Source: Pseudonocardiales bacterium
Lineage (GTDB): Bacteria; Actinomycetota; Actinomycetes; Mycobacteriales; Pseudonocardiaceae
Assembly: GCA_019241525.1 (NCBI GenBank)
Contig: JAFAWY010000058.1
Location: 62,001 to 126,000 of the forward strand
Length of the DNA stretch: 64,000 nucleotides
Direction: 5' to 3'
Part shown: positions 63,630 through 64,000 of the stretch, in pieces
How positions within the stretch are numbered: the stretch's first letter is position 1
Layout: every line of letters starts with the position of its first letter
Position numbers and translations under genes: made by a program
The notes under the pieces: generated by a model
Database searches by the model: none
The model's input: the letters and a program-made list of their open reading frames with translations, nothing else
Told to the model about the DNA's origin: nothing

Positions 63630-64000
63630 CGTGCTCCTTTCGCCTGGCGCGCAGCTGCAGCCAGCCGTGCGCGATGCGCCCGAGCCAGCTGCGCCGAGTG
63701 AACTTGGGCCTGCGCGAGCCGTTGTGTCATCGGTGCCCGCCACAGGTGGCAGACCGCCAATGCCAGCGCATCCGCAGCGTCCGCTGGCCGCGGCTTGGTA
63801 GGCAGTGCGAGCAATCGCGTGATCATGGTGGTGACCTGCTCCTTGCCCGCCCGGCCGGAGCCGGTGACGGCCGCCTTGACCTCGCTGGGGGTGTGGAAGG
63901 CAACCGACAGTCCCCGCTGCGCAGCGATCAGCGCCACCACTCCGCCTACCTGTGCCGTACCCATTGCGGTCCGCACGTTGTGCTGGCTGAAGACTCGCTC
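63626..64000 (-). CDS. ruvC: Crossover junction endodeoxyribonuclease RuvC (partial, runs off right edge)
   Basis: C-terminal part: [75 protein letters not shown]; adjacent to ruvA. Confidence 0.93.
   Translation of the reverse strand, partial: ERVFSQHNVRTAMGTAQVGGVVALIAAQRGLSVAFHTPSEVKAAVTGSGRAGKEQVTTMITRLLALPTKPRPADAADALALAVCHLWRAPMTQRLAQAQVHSAQLARAHRARLAAAARQAKGAR

Overview
High-GC actinobacterial chromosome segment, probably Pseudonocardiales-like (inference from gene order). The backbone is mostly minus-strand housekeeping: carB(partial)-carA-pyrC-pyrB-pyrR, bldD(+), nusB-efp-pepQ-aroQ-aroB-aroK, aroC, prepilin peptidase-mltG-ruvX-alaS, rarA, aspS, radical SAM (Rv2578c-like), relA-apt, secF-secD-yajC, ruvB-ruvA-ruvC(partial). 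Accessory blocks interrupt it. (1) A nitrogen-scavenging region (~12-33 kb) carries an asparaginase, an agmatinase-family ureohydrolase plus APC permease operon, PhzF, urease (ureA, fused ureBC, ureF, ureG, ureD), a VapBC-like TA pair and a urtABCDE urea ABC transporter. (2) A compact three-gene NIS-siderophore-like operon lies at 39.1-44.4 kb. The strongest find is a near-consensus guanidine-I (ykkC) riboswitch aptamer at ~21311-21407 (minus), directly upstream of the 'agmatinase'. I therefore propose that this gene is a guanidine hydrolase. With the permease and the adjacent urease it would form a guanidine-to-urea-to-ammonia pathway. Other items include a PyrR-binding leader at pyrR, a TA operator with 13-bp perfect arms, a 19-bp perfect inverted repeat between phzF and ureD, a 22-bp tandem repeat family in two intergenic regions, a (CACGGA)7 microsatellite encoding a His-Gly tract, a probable pseudokinase, and no aroE in its usual slot. 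No tRNA, rRNA, CRISPR or transposase was recognised. All calls come from reading the sequence; no searches were run.
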